A stretch of 64,000 nt of DNA, from contig NZ_AP024897.1 of NCBI RefSeq assembly GCF_024529975.1, forward strand, positions 3,720,001 to 3,784,000. Direction: 5' to 3'. This DNA is from Vibrio quintilis (GTDB lineage Bacteria > Pseudomonadota > Gammaproteobacteria > Enterobacterales > Vibrionaceae). Positions 22,431-33,491 of this stretch are shown piece after piece. Position numbers and translations under genes: made by a program. The notes beneath the pieces were generated by a model that did not search any database, was not told the origin of the DNA, and saw nothing but the letters and a program-made list of their open reading frames with translations. Position 1 is the first letter of the stretch; each line of letters starts with the position of its first letter.

Positions 22431-24857
22431 TTATTTTCGATTCTTTGTGACTTTATTTCTAACTTTCTTTTTACGCGCTTTTTCTGATTTTTTCTTTTTC
22501 CGGGGTACTGATAAACCCGCCTTTTTCTGAGAGTCTTTATCAGGATATTTCGCAGATTCAATCAGTGGCTTAGCCTTGCCTTTGACTGTACTTTTCTTAC
22601 TCTTCGCAGCCCGTTTTCTGGCTGTTTTTCCTTTTCCGCGTAACTGTCGATTCGTTTCAACTAATTCGAAGTCGATGTTTCGATCATCCAGATTGACAGA
22701 CTGAACCTTTACTTTAACAACATCACCCAATCGGTAAATATGTCCGAACGATTCACCGATTAATCGTTGACCTACAGGATCATATTGATAATAATCGTTA
22801 GCTAATGATGATATATGAACTAAGCCATCAATATGTAATTCTGACAGACGAACGAAAAAGCCAAAACCAGTCACATTTGCAATCACACCATCAAGAACTT
22901 CTCCGACATGATCCTGCATATATTCACACTTTAGCCAGTCTGCAACATCCCTTGTTGCATCATCAGCCCGGCGCTCTGTCATTGAGCACTGTTCGCCATA
23001 GTAATCCATCTCATCAAAGCTATAATGATAACCACCCGTTGGCGTCCATCTGTCTTTGTTTTGGCCATTATTTTTAGCAACCAAATACTTAATTGCACGA
23101 TGTAATAATAAATCAGGATAACGGCGAATAGGCGAGGTAAAATGTGCATAACGCTTCAGCGCTAACCCAAAATGACCACAATTGTCAGGATTATAGACAG
23201 CCTGCTTCATCGATCGCAGGAGCATTGTCTGAATCAGCTCTTTATCCGGACGCTCACCGATTTGAGTCATCAGATTAGCGTAATCAGTTGGAGATGGCTC
23301 CAGACCACCAGATAAGTTTAGTCCTAACTCGCCAAGAAAGTCCCTAAAGCCGGTCAATCGCTCTTCACCAGGAGACTCATGAATTCTGAACAATGACGGT
23401 TCTTTTGCTTTTTCGACAAAACCAGCGGACGCTATATTTGCCAGGATCATGCACTCTTCAATAATTTTATGTGCATCATTTCTTACTAAAGGTTCAATTC
23501 TGTCGATTTTTCTCTGGGCATTGAAAATAAATTTGGTTTCAATAGTCTCGAATTCAATTGCGCCACGGTGCTCCCGGGCGGTCTTCAATACTTTATACAT
23601 TCGATAAAGTTCTTCCAGATGAGGCACTAAATTACTGTGGCGTTCTCTTAATTCTTCATCATTATCAAGAATTGAAGCAACTTTATTATACGTCAGACGG
23701 GCATGAGAATTCATAACCGCTTCATAGTGTTTATATCCGGACAGCTTGCCATTTTCCGAAATAGTCATTTCGCAAACCATACAGAGGCGATCCACTTCAG
23801 GGTTTAGTGAACATAGCCCGTTCGAAAGGACTTCAGGAAGCATCGGAACAACCTGAGAAGGGAAGTAAACAGAGTTTCCCCGGTTAATCGCTTCTTTATC
23901 TAATGCAGAATCGGGGCGAACATAATAGCTCACATCCGCAATGGCGACCCATAAGCGCCAGCCACCACCGGGTTTAGTCTCGCAATAAACCGCATCATCA
24001 AAATCCCGGGCATCTTCACCATCAATAGTGACTAAGGGTAAAGCCCTTAAATCAACCCTATTGATCTTAGCTTCTTCAGGAACCTCTTCGCCGAATGATT
24101 TGATCTGGTTTTCAACGTCGTCCGGCCATTCATGTGGAATTTGATGTGTTCTGATTGCAATTTGTGTTTCCATTCCGGGAGCCATATTCTCCCCCAACAC
24201 CTCAATCACTGTTCCCATCATGCCACGCGAGCGGCTTCCCCGGTCTGATATTTCAATTACAACCACATTGCCCATCCGGGCGCCGCCTCGCTGCTCATTA
24301 GGAATCAAAATATCCTGATGAATACGTGAGTCATCCGGAACAACATACGAATAACCATATTCAAAAAAGAAACGACCAACTATCTGAGTTTTTCTTTCCT
24401 CAAGAATACGAACCAGACGACCTTCTTTTCTTCCCCGCTTATCGGTGCCACCTGGTTGGACAAGCACATAATCACCATGGACCAAAGTACGCATTTGGTG
24501 ATGTGGCAAAAGAACATCCCCTTCTTTGCTATTCATACCATCCGGTCGCACCCAGCCATAACCATCCCGGTGCCCGATCACATAGCCTTTAATCAACTCA
24601 AGCTTTTCTGGCAACGCGTAACACTGTCTTCGGGTAAAAACCAACTGACCATCCCGCTCCATAGCCCGTAATCGCCGCCGTAAACCTTCATACTGATCTT
24701 CTCCACTCAATTCCATCGCTTCAAACAAATCATTCCGGTTCATCGGAACCTTTGCCTGCTTCAGAAAATCAAGAATGTATTCTCTGCTGGGAATGGGATT
24801 ATCATAATTTTGTGATTCACGGTCAGCAAACGGGTCACCGGGAATATGATCTGACAT
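22431..24857 (-). CDS. rnr: Ribonuclease R
   Basis: Processive 3'-5' exoribonuclease of the RNB family that degrades structured RNA, including rRNA fragments and tmRNA-targeted messages. 808 residues. An N-terminal winged-helix-like region ([20 protein letters not shown]) is followed by cold-shock domains. The RNB domain contains the acidic catalytic cluster [17 protein letters not shown]. The S1 domain starts near [19 protein letters not shown]. The C-terminus is a highly basic Lys-rich tail. Forms an operon with rlmB. Confidence 0.97.
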   Translation of the reverse strand: MSDHIPGDPFADRESQNYDNPIPSREYILDFLKQAKVPMNRNDLFEAMELSGEDQYEGLRRRLRAMERDGQLVFTRRQCYALPEKLELIKGYVIGHRDGYGWVRPDGMNSKEGDVLLPHHQMRTLVHGDYVLVQPGGTDKRGRKEGRLVRILEERKTQIVGRFFFEYGYSYVVPDDSRIHQDILIPNEQRGGARMGNVVVIEISDRGSRSRGMMGTVIEVLGENMAPGMETQIAIRTHQIPHEWPDDVENQIKSFGEEVPEEAKINRVDLRALPLVTIDGEDARDFDDAVYCETKPGGGWRLWVAIADVSYYVRPDSALDKEAINRGNSVYFPSQVVPMLPEVLSNGLCSLNPEVDRLCMVCEMTISENGKLSGYKHYEAVMNSHARLTYNKVASILDNDEELRERHSNLVPHLEELYRMYKVLKTAREHRGAIEFETIETKFIFNAQRKIDRIEPLVRNDAHKIIEECMILANIASAGFVEKAKEPSLFRIHESPGEERLTGFRDFLGELGLNLSGGLEPSPTDYANLMTQIGERPDKELIQTMLLRSMKQAVYNPDNCGHFGLALKRYAHFTSPIRRYPDLLLHRAIKYLVAKNNGQNKDRWTPTGGYHYSFDEMDYYGEQCSMTERRADDATRDVADWLKCEYMQDHVGEVLDGVIANVTGFGFFVRLSELHIDGLVHISSLANDYYQYDPVGQRLIGESFGHIYRLGDVVKVKVQSVNLDDRNIDFELVETNRQLRGKGKTARKRAAKSKKSTVKGKAKPLIESAKYPDKDSQKKAGLSVPRKKKKSEKARKKKVRNKVTKNRK

Positions 24858-25063
24858 AGATACGCCTTAATAAGTCGGGAAGATAGAAGTTAGTATATCT
24901 GACTCTCAGCTCTTAATGACAATTACTTATATTTATTTCTGTTATTTTCCCTCCAGCAAAATGCTCAGGAACAACAGATGAGAAATGCACAGGAGCAGAA
25001 TCAGATAAACATATGAGATGAGAAGAATAAATTTGTGAAGATGGATAGAGCACTCATTTTATT

Positions 25064-25089
25064 CTCCTGACAGCTGTATCTGTCAGGAG
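25064..25089 (-). terminator. Terminator-like hairpin after motX
   Basis: Perfect 9-bp stem CTCCTGACA / TGTCAGGAG located just past the motX stop. The following minus-strand tract AATAAAAT is only weakly T-rich, so termination strength is uncertain. Confidence 0.6.
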
Positions 25090-25096
25090 TATTTTC

Positions 25097-25732
25097 TTAC
25101 CAGAACGTTTCTCTTTTCTTCGCTCTGGCAATCACATTTTGCGGCATTCTTTGTTCAAGTCCCCGGCGAAGCATTGCGATGCGCTTATGCATCCTGGAAT
25201 CAGCTGTCACTGAATGGTAAAGCCAGCGATAAGCGTCTTCATAATCCAGCGGACTACCATAATCCCTTAAGAGTAACTCAGCAAGCTGAACTCTGGCTTT
25301 CAAATTGCCCATCGCTGAAGCTTCTCTTAAATATGGAATCGCTCTCTCTTTGTCTTGCTGGACAAGCACGCCTTGTGCGTAATACCTGCCTATTTGCTCT
25401 AAAGCAGCGGGTAACCCCTGATGAGCTGCACTTTCCATGTAATAAAGTCCGAGTTCAACATCCTGCTCAACACACACGCCCCAAGCCAGCATGTCACCAT
25501 ATAAAAATTCATAAGCAGGCAAATTAATACGGGTTGCGCGAGCTACAATATCTTCAACCAACTGGCACTGATCAGCTTTCACCCGTTCCAGGTGTTTATT
25601 CTGTTCAATCAACTTGATCAACTCTGCTTCAGAATAAATTGGCACAGGCGCACCAACATCAGCCACATTCGCATAACTGACAGAATTACCAAGCAACATG
25701 ATTAAAGTCATTGCTACAGCTAGTAGCCTCAT
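25097..25732 (-). CDS. motX: Sodium-type polar flagellar motor protein MotX
   Basis: Periplasmic T-ring protein that, with MotY, anchors the PomAB stator of the Na+-driven polar flagellum. 211 residues from the ATG at 25732 (MRLLAVAMTLIMLLGNSV), with AAGAAGAG upstream. A TTG two codons earlier also fits the frame. A signal peptide ends near SYA. Sel1-like repeats are visible (YYMESAAHQGLPAALEQIGR, PYLREASAMGNLKARVQLAE). Monocistronic between purA and rnr, with its own sigma-28-type promoter at 25802-25828. Strong indicator of Vibrionaceae or relatives. Confidence 0.93.
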   Translation of the reverse strand: MRLLAVAMTLIMLLGNSVSYANVADVGAPVPIYSEAELIKLIEQNKHLERVKADQCQLVEDIVARATRINLPAYEFLYGDMLAWGVCVEQDVELGLYYMESAAHQGLPAALEQIGRYYAQGVLVQQDKERAIPYLREASAMGNLKARVQLAELLLRDYGSPLDYEDAYRWLYHSVTADSRMHKRIAMLRRGLEQRMPQNVIARAKKRETFW

Positions 25733-25801
25733 ATGCAATCTCTTCTTATAACTTAACAGCTCGCAATCAGTTCCTGAGCTATTTTATGGGACCTGAATAA
25801 G

Positions 25802-25828
25802 CTATCGGCAAGCTCCGTGATCACTTTA
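25802..25828 (-). promoter_or_regulatory. Sigma-28 (FliA) promoter of motX
   Basis: On the minus strand TAAA, a 15-base spacer and GCCGATAG match the sigma-28 consensus TAAA-N15-GCCGATAA at all but the last base. It lies about 70 bases upstream of motX, so motX would be a late flagellar gene. Confidence 0.85.
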
Positions 25829-25880
25829 GTCTGATGTTTTAAATAAATTGTAGCAGATGAGTCTTGTATAAAATACCATC

Positions 25881-25910
25881 AAAAAAACCGACTACATGAA
25901 GTAGCCGGTT
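25881..25910 (-). terminator. Terminator of purA
   Basis: Stem ACCGGCTAC / GTAGTCGGT on the minus strand (one G-T pair) with ATGA-type loop, followed by T7. It lies 30 bases past purA. Confidence 0.88.
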
Positions 25911-25941
25911 CAGTCTCTTATCCAGCGAATACTACCAGCGT

Positions 25942-27493
<1,552 letters not shown>

Positions 27494-27529
27494 AAAAAAG
27501 CATCTGTCTGGAAATAACCAAACAGATGC
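27494..27529 (-). terminator. Terminator of slyD
   Basis: Minus-strand stem GCATCTGT-TGG / CCA-ACAGATGC-type (GCATCTGT paired with ACAGATGC, continued by TGG/CCA after an unpaired base), followed by T6. It is about 30 bases past the slyD stop. Confidence 0.88.
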
Positions 27530-27560
27530 CCGTAAAGCAGATTGAATTAATTACTCTGAA

Positions 27561-28124
27561 TTAATGACAACCACAGCCGCCTTCACCACCGCCGCAGCAA
27601 CCTTCTTTTTCATCGCCATGCTCGTGATCACAATCACCATGGCCGCCACAACATCCGCCTTCCTGATGAATATGGCCATGTTCAATTTCCTGTTCTGTTG
27701 CTTCACGCAACGCAACAACTTCAACATCAAAAGTCAGTGTCTGACCCGCAAGCATATGGTTTCCGTCAACGACAACTTCATCCCCATCCACTTCAGTAAT
27801 TTCTACAGGAATTTGCCCCTGATCGGTTTCAGCCAAAAAACGCATCCCCGGCTCAATTTGATCGACCCCCTGGAAGACATTAGCAGGAACACGCTGAACT
27901 AATGCATCATTATATTCTCCGTATGCATCAGCAGGTAAAACGGTTGCAGTAAATTTATCACCAGCTTCTTTACCTTCAAGTTCATTTTCCAGCCCTGCAA
28001 TGAGATTATTGTGTCCATGCAGATAATCTAAAGGTGCATCAACTGTTGACTGATCAGCCACCACACCGTCTTCAAGTTTCAACTGGTAAGCAAGGCTAAC
28101 CACAACATTCTTTTCAATCTTCAT
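27561..28124 (-). CDS. slyD: FKBP-type isomerase/metallochaperone SlyD
   Basis: Cytoplasmic prolyl isomerase, chaperone and nickel-binding protein. 187 residues. The FKBP part contains VVSLAYQLKLEDGVVADQST and the insert-in-flap (IF) domain around residues 70-130. The C-terminus is a metal-binding tail rich in His and Cys (HGHIHQEGGCCGGHGDCDHE, then CGCH at the end), typical for nickel delivery to hydrogenases or urease. Located in the slyD-yheV-kefBG neighbourhood known from enterics and vibrios. Confidence 0.95.
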   Translation of the reverse strand: MKIEKNVVVSLAYQLKLEDGVVADQSTVDAPLDYLHGHNNLIAGLENELEGKEAGDKFTATVLPADAYGEYNDALVQRVPANVFQGVDQIEPGMRFLAETDQGQIPVEITEVDGDEVVVDGNHMLAGQTLTFDVEVVALREATEQEIEHGHIHQEGGCCGGHGDCDHEHGDEKEGCCGGGEGGCGCH

Positions 28125-28213
28125 AAAAGCTCCAGGGCATTAAGGGTGTATATCGTAATAAACGACTTAAGTATTCACTCAGATATTATGGGGATAACTT
28201 TGCGAAACTCAAT

Positions 28214-28414
28214 TTATTCCGGCTTAAAAATACCAATCATCTGTTCCTGATTCCGTTGTTTTGAATCCAGACCTTTTGGTAAACGTTGTTCAGTAAAACC
28301 ACAATCCACACATTCAACATGCTCGACATTGTTTTCCACCCACCAACATAATGAATCTGAACCCGAACATTTTGGGCAGTTTGCCCCTGCAATAAACCTT
28401 TTTTTCTGTCTCAC
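28214..28414 (-). CDS. yheV: YheV-family putative zinc ribbon protein
   Basis: 66-residue protein of unknown function. Two CxxC pairs (NCPKCSGSD at about 13-21 and VECVDCGFTE) form a zinc ribbon. It ends with the family motif MIGIFKPE. It probably starts at a GTG only four bases after the kefB stop, implying translational coupling with kefB. Always found next to kefB in related genomes, hence perhaps functionally linked, but no role is established. Confidence 0.85.
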   Translation of the reverse strand: MRQKKRFIAGANCPKCSGSDSLCWWVENNVEHVECVDCGFTEQRLPKGLDSKQRNQEQMIGIFKPE

Positions 28415-28417
28415 GCT

Positions 28418-30226
28418 CTAGTCCTGTTCTTTTTCCCAGAAATCCCGGGCCTGGCGATCGCGATCCATCTCACGGCCAAAAATCTCTTCCAAATCTTTTC
28501 TGGCTTCTCTCGCCCGAATTGATAACTGTTGATCTTCATTATGAAGCGGTAATAATTCCTTTAGCATAACGTTATCAAGTTTTCGAAAATGTGATTCAGC
28601 TCGTTTCGCCTGATAAGGATGAACACCAAGTTCAACTAAGACCTGACGCCCTAAATCTAATGCGCCCAGAAAGGTTTCCCGGGAATAATTTTCAATACCG
28701 TGATTGAGTAACTGATAAGCCTCAATCCGACTTCTTGCCCGGGCTAAGATCCTCAGATTCGGGAAGAATTGCTGACACAGGCTGACGATTTTCATCACTT
28801 CATCCGGCACATCGGTACAAATCACAATTGCTTCTGCCGTATCTGCTCCCGCAGCCCGGAGTAACTCTAAATTACTCGCATCACCATAAAAGACCTGATA
28901 CCCGTACTTTCTCAGTACTTTTATCTGACTGGCATCACTTTCCAGAATGGTTACTTTGATCTTATTTGCATACATCAAACGCCCGACAATCTGACCAAAA
29001 CGACCAAACCCGGCAATAATCACTCTGGGATCATGATTTTCCACATCTTCAACCGGCTCATCATTTCCCACATTTAACCGGCGTTCAAACCATTTTTTCT
29101 GCACAAGTAACAACAGTGGTGTTGTCACCATAGACAGACTCACCACAACCAGCAAAAATGATGTGAGTTCAGGCTGTAAAATACCTTTCGTCTCTGCGGC
29201 AGTAAAAATGACAAAAGCGAATTCCCCACCCTGACTTAAAATAGCAGCCATACTGCTGCGGGCTTTCGCCCGCGTACCAAATAAGCGGGCAAGTAAATAC
29301 AAAATGAAGCCTTTTATCGACACCAATGCCACTACAGCGGCAATAATGGTCAGCGGCTGTTCAAACAGCAAGCCGAGGTCAACGGCCATGCCGACAGCAA
29401 TAAAAAACAGACCTAATAACAACCCTTTAAAAGGTTCTATCGAAACTTCTAACTCATGACGAAATTCACTTTCAGCTAAAAGTACCCCGGCCAGGAACGT
29501 CCCAAGAGCCATAGATAAACCAAGTTTTTGCATGATCAGGGCAATCCCAATCACTAACAACAGCGCGGCTACAGTGAACAGTTCTCTGACCCGGCTCATC
29601 ACGATAAAGCGGAATAACGGGCTCAGCAGTAACCGCCCGCCAATCAGAAGCCCAAGCATGCCACTGAGCATCCACATCACATCAATCCACTCTCCGGCGG
29701 AATTCCCCGCAAGTACCGGTAATACTGCAAGCATAGGAATCACAGCAATATCCTGAAACAACAGTACAGCAAATCCGGATTGTCCGGTTTCACTTTTGTC
29801 CAGTTTTTGCTCTTCAATGACACGTAAAGCAATTGCCGTCGAGGATAACGCCAACCCCATACCAATCACCAGACTCGCCTGCCATGCGATACCGGATAAA
29901 TGAATCAGACCCGCCAATATTGCACTGGTTACAACGACCTGAGCACCGCCCAACCCAAGAATAGGCGCCTTCATCCGCCATAATTTAGCCGGATTAAGCT
30001 CCAGTCCAATAAGAAACAACAGCATGACAACGCCAAATTCAGCAAAATGCAAAATCGCGTCCACATCACGAATCAAACCCATCCCCCAGGGGCCAATAGC
30101 AATACCAGCCAAAAGATAGCCAAGGACAGACCCAAGCCCGGCACGCTGCGCAATAGGTACAGCAATGGCGGCAGCAGACAAAAAAACAGCGCTGCTTTGT
30201 AAAAATTCCGTGTTAAATGCTGCCAT
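28418..30226 (-). CDS. kefB: Glutathione-regulated potassium-efflux antiporter KefB
   Basis: CPA2-type K+/H+ antiporter in the inner membrane. It opens when glutathione adducts bind and acidifies the cytoplasm to protect against electrophiles. 602 residues. About 12-13 membrane helices occupy 1-385, including the GYLLAGIAIGPWGMGLI start and LLFLIGLELNP. A C-terminal RCK/KTN domain begins near 400 with the Rossmann motif IIAGFGRFGQIVGRLM and a downstream acidic Asp. Start overlaps the kefG stop (TAATG). Confidence 0.95.
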   Translation of the reverse strand: MAAFNTEFLQSSAVFLSAAAIAVPIAQRAGLGSVLGYLLAGIAIGPWGMGLIRDVDAILHFAEFGVVMLLFLIGLELNPAKLWRMKAPILGLGGAQVVVTSAILAGLIHLSGIAWQASLVIGMGLALSSTAIALRVIEEQKLDKSETGQSGFAVLLFQDIAVIPMLAVLPVLAGNSAGEWIDVMWMLSGMLGLLIGGRLLLSPLFRFIVMSRVRELFTVAALLLVIGIALIMQKLGLSMALGTFLAGVLLAESEFRHELEVSIEPFKGLLLGLFFIAVGMAVDLGLLFEQPLTIIAAVVALVSIKGFILYLLARLFGTRAKARSSMAAILSQGGEFAFVIFTAAETKGILQPELTSFLLVVVSLSMVTTPLLLLVQKKWFERRLNVGNDEPVEDVENHDPRVIIAGFGRFGQIVGRLMYANKIKVTILESDASQIKVLRKYGYQVFYGDASNLELLRAAGADTAEAIVICTDVPDEVMKIVSLCQQFFPNLRILARARSRIEAYQLLNHGIENYSRETFLGALDLGRQVLVELGVHPYQAKRAESHFRKLDNVMLKELLPLHNEDQQLSIRAREARKDLEEIFGREMDRDRQARDFWEKEQD

Positions 30227-30795
30227 TACACTCCCTCATCGCCATCAACAGGATTACAAATCCATCGCCGGTAATTTTCTGCATGCTTATGACGCTCGGC
30301 GTCGGTAATATTATGCGACCAGTACATCACCAATGGCTTCATCCATTGCATGCGACACAGTGATGCGGTCAACTCGAACGGCTGCAAAATTTCTTCCAGC
30401 GGATAACGGTTGTATCCTTTATCTCCATATGCAGCTTTTCGGCCACCCGTCGTAATCACACTCCGCCAGATTTTACCCTGCAAAAGGCTCTGAGAACCAA
30501 AAGCAAAATCTTTACAAAGGACACGGTCAAACCATTCTTTCAGTAACGCCGGACATGAATACATATAAAGCGGATGCTGAAAAACGATCACATCGAATCT
30601 TTCCAGTAATGCTTGCTCTGCATTTACATCAATAAAAAAATCCGGATAAATTGCATATAAATCATGCACAGTCACATGTTCAAGAGATTCAATTGCCTTA
30701 ATCAGAACCTGATTTGCTACAGAGTTTTGTGGCTCAGGATGAGCAAAAATCACCAGTACTTTGGGGAATGCAGAAAATAAATCATACCCTTTCAT
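30226..30795 (-). CDS. kefG: KefG, ancillary flavoprotein of KefB
   Basis: Flavodoxin/NQO1-like quinone oxidoreductase required for full KefB activity, binding at its cytoplasmic face. 189 residues with KVLVIFAHPEPQNSVANQVL, FQHPLYMYSCPALLKEWFDR and SVITTGGRKAAYG marking the flavodoxin-like fold of the KefF/KefG group. It is translated first and overlaps kefB. No start ambiguity of note. Confidence 0.93.
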   Translation of the reverse strand: MKGYDLFSAFPKVLVIFAHPEPQNSVANQVLIKAIESLEHVTVHDLYAIYPDFFIDVNAEQALLERFDVIVFQHPLYMYSCPALLKEWFDRVLCKDFAFGSQSLLQGKIWRSVITTGGRKAAYGDKGYNRYPLEEILQPFELTASLCRMQWMKPLVMYWSHNITDAERHKHAENYRRWICNPVDGDEGV

Positions 30796-30889
30796 CCAAT
30801 CTCTCCTTAATCAGATAATACGGATTATCAGTTGCAGGCTCTTGATACGACCAAAAATCCCCTGAAATATAACGCTGAATTTAAATGAT

Positions 30890-30938
30890 TATACCCAAGC
30901 AACCTGAAGGTACAGGGTTCAGGTTGTTTGGGCATATG
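30890..30938. repeat. Palindromic repeat, collapsed copy of the 5701-6005 element
   Basis: ATACCCAAGCAACCTGAA (30891-30908), an 8-base centre and the near-perfect inverted copy GTTCAGGTTGTTTGGGCAT form a long stem. It sits in the 239-base divergent spacer between kefG and yheS. The sequence is the end motif of the 305-bp element joined back to back. Confidence 0.75.
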
Positions 30939-31034
30939 ATTATTATGAACCATATCCTAACTAACAGATAATATCGACTTTTAACACGAATCCCCCTACT
31001 ATTCCGACAGTCTTTCTTTCCAATAAAATAATTT

Positions 31035-32948
31035 ATGATTACTTTTTCTGATATTCAGTTATTACGTGGCGGAAAGCCACTTTTAGAGCAGGCTTGTGCA
31101 ACGATTCATCCGGGCGACAAAATCGGATTAGTCGGGAAAAACGGCTCAGGGAAGTCCACCCTGTTTGCACTATTAAAAGATGAACTCACTATTGATGCGG
31201 GGAATTTTTCTCAGCCTTCACACTGGGAGCTGGCCTGGGTGGCGCAGGAAACACCCGCTCTGGAAAGAGAGGCGCTGGAGTATGTGATTGACGGCGACCG
31301 TGAATACCGCGAACTGGAAAGGCGTTTGCAGCAGGCAGAAGCTGATGGCAAGGGTTCATTAATTGCAGAATTACATGGTCACCTCGAACAGGTGGGTGGC
31401 TACAGTATTCGCGCCCGGGCAGCAGAGTTACTCAACGGCCTTGGCTTTTCTCAGGAGCAAATGCAATGGCATCTGACTCAGTTTTCAGGTGGCTGGCGAA
31501 TGAGACTCAACCTCGCACAGGCACTGATTTGCCGGTCTGACTTACTTCTGTTGGATGAACCAACCAACCACCTTGATTTGGATGCTATCATGTGGCTGGA
31601 GCGATGGTTACAAACCTATCCGGGAACGCTCATCCTGATTTCACACGACCGGGATTTTCTCGACCCAATCGTAAAGCGAATCATCCATATAGAAAACCAC
31701 CAACTCAATGAGTACACCGGCAACTATTCTTCTTTTGAAACACAAAGGGCAGAAAAACTACTGCAACAACAAGCGCAGTTCCAGAAACAGCAGAAACAAA
31801 TTGCCCACATGCAAAGTTATATTGATCGTTTCCGGTATCAGGCAACGAAAGCCCGTCAGGCGCAAAGCCGGATTAAAGCACTGGAACGCATGGAAAAAGT
31901 ACTCCCGGCTCAATTTGATAACCCGTTTTCATTCAACTTCAGAACCCCGGACGCTCTGCCCAGCCCGATTTTAATGATGGAAGATGTCAATGCCGGTTAC
32001 GATGACAAACTGATTTTATCTCAGATTCGCCTCAACCTGGTGCCGGGAAGCCGGATTGGATTACTGGGAAGAAACGGTGCCGGAAAATCCACCCTGATCA
32101 AATTACTTTCAGGTTCGCTCTCACCACAAAGTGGCGAGCTGACATATTCACAAGGTGTTAAAGTTGGTTACTTCGCACAGCACCAGTTAGAAACGCTTCA
32201 TCCGGAAGAAACCCCCTTACAACACTTAATGCAAATCGCCCCTGATAAGACGGAGCAGGAACTCAGAGATTACCTCGGCAGCTTCGGGTTCAGGGGGGAA
32301 GAGGCACTGGATAAAGTCGCGCCATTTTCCGGCGGAGAAAAAGCACGTCTGGTGCTGGCATTACTGGTCTGGCAGAAACCAAATCTGTTACTGCTGGATG
32401 AGCCGACCAACCATCTGGATCTGGATATGCGTCAGGCTCTGACGATGGCTTTACAAACCTTTGAAGGTGCAATGGTGATTGTCAGTCACGACCGTTACCT
32501 GCTCAGAGCAACAACCGATGATCTTTATCTGGTTCATGACCAGCTGGTCGCACCTTTTGACGGGGACTTAAATGACTATTACAAATGGTTAACGGAATTA
32601 CAAAAACAGGAAAGAAAAGAGCAGTCTCCGGAGAAAGAAAATCCAACCAATACGCTCAGTAAGAAAGAACAAAAAAGAAAAGAAGCCGAATTTCGCCAAA
32701 AAACGGCGCCAATTCGCAAGAAACTGACACAACTGGAGCAGGATATCGATAAATTGCAGCTGATTCTCAGCAATATAGAGCAGCAATTAGCGGATACCAC
32801 GCTTTATAATGCTGAAAACAAAACTAAACTTAATCAGGTAATCGCAGATCAGGCGAAAGCGAAAGCAACACTGGAACAAACAGAATCTCAGTGGATGGAA
32901 CAACAGGAAATTCTGGAACAGATGGAGCAGGAATCCAACGCAATATGA
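31035..32948 (+). CDS. yheS: ABC-F family ATPase YheS
   Basis: Soluble ABC-F protein with two ATPase domains and no membrane part; such proteins act on the ribosome. 637 residues. Walker A motifs GLVGKNGSGKST and GLLGRNGAGKST; signature motifs QFSGGWRMRLNLAQA and FSGGEKARLVLALL; Walker B LLLLDEPTNHLDL twice. A charged linker lies between domains (about 240-290) and a C-terminal coiled coil from about 530. First gene of the rightward yheS-TIGR02444-yheT-yheU-prkB group; stop overlaps the next start. Confidence 0.95.
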   Translation: MITFSDIQLLRGGKPLLEQACATIHPGDKIGLVGKNGSGKSTLFALLKDELTIDAGNFSQPSHWELAWVAQETPALEREALEYVIDGDREYRELERRLQQAEADGKGSLIAELHGHLEQVGGYSIRARAAELLNGLGFSQEQMQWHLTQFSGGWRMRLNLAQALICRSDLLLLDEPTNHLDLDAIMWLERWLQTYPGTLILISHDRDFLDPIVKRIIHIENHQLNEYTGNYSSFETQRAEKLLQQQAQFQKQQKQIAHMQSYIDRFRYQATKARQAQSRIKALERMEKVLPAQFDNPFSFNFRTPDALPSPILMMEDVNAGYDDKLILSQIRLNLVPGSRIGLLGRNGAGKSTLIKLLSGSLSPQSGELTYSQGVKVGYFAQHQLETLHPEETPLQHLMQIAPDKTEQELRDYLGSFGFRGEEALDKVAPFSGGEKARLVLALLVWQKPNLLLLDEPTNHLDLDMRQALTMALQTFEGAMVIVSHDRYLLRATTDDLYLVHDQLVAPFDGDLNDYYKWLTELQKQERKEQSPEKENPTNTLSKKEQKRKEAEFRQKTAPIRKKLTQLEQDIDKLQLILSNIEQQLADTTLYNAENKTKLNQVIADQAKAKATLEQTESQWMEQQEILEQMEQESNAI

Positions 32949-33430
32949 ATCAGGCCCTCACTCAGGTTTCATTAACACTTGAACACTTATGGCAATTCAG
33001 TTTGCAGTATTACAGTGTGCGGGATGTAAAGGAAGCCTGTATGAGCCTTCAGAATAATTATCACGGTAATGTCAACCTGTTATTGCTGTTGAAATGGCTT
33101 GATGAACAACAAGTCAGTATCAAAGAGCAAGACTGGAATAAGGTTATCACCTGTATTAACCGCTCTGAAATTCTGCTACATGGATTCCGTGATTTAAGAA
33201 GAAAGCTGAAAAGTCATCTCCCGGACACGCTGTACCGGGAGTCTCTCCAGTTTGAATTACAACTCGAAAAGCAACAGCAATCTGATCTGGTAGAATGTAT
33301 CAACACCCTGACGCTGCAGCCGCCAGCTTCTGTTGCCTTGACACTTTACTACTGTAAGCAGTTAGGTGCGGAGCACTTAGCTGACATTTTTTCTAAACCC
33401 GCATCATTCCCTAAACAACAAAAAATATAG
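32945..33430 (+). CDS. TIGR02444-family protein of unknown function
   Basis: 161 residues from the ATG at 32945, which overlaps the yheS stop (ATGA), so probably translationally coupled. All-helical appearance, with LEHLWQFSLQYYSVRDVKEA and a conserved central NLLLLLKWLDEQQVS. No membrane segment or signal peptide. The placement between yheS and yheT agrees with the uncharacterised TIGR02444 family. The frame is open 18 codons further upstream inside yheS, which I do not include. Confidence 0.75.
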   Translation: MNQALTQVSLTLEHLWQFSLQYYSVRDVKEACMSLQNNYHGNVNLLLLLKWLDEQQVSIKEQDWNKVITCINRSEILLHGFRDLRRKLKSHLPDTLYRESLQFELQLEKQQQSDLVECINTLTLQPPASVALTLYYCKQLGAEHLADIFSKPASFPKQQKI

Positions 33431-33491
33431 CTTTGGCCGCACGATATAAAATAAAATAGCCCTAATTTTATCAATCCCGCTACTTACTCAA

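Noticed and set aside
27561..27902. 112-codon plus-strand frame rich in Thr/Ala opposite slyD
   Set aside because: Antisense of the His/Cys/Gly-rich tail of slyD; composition is an artefact of that repeat-like coding region.
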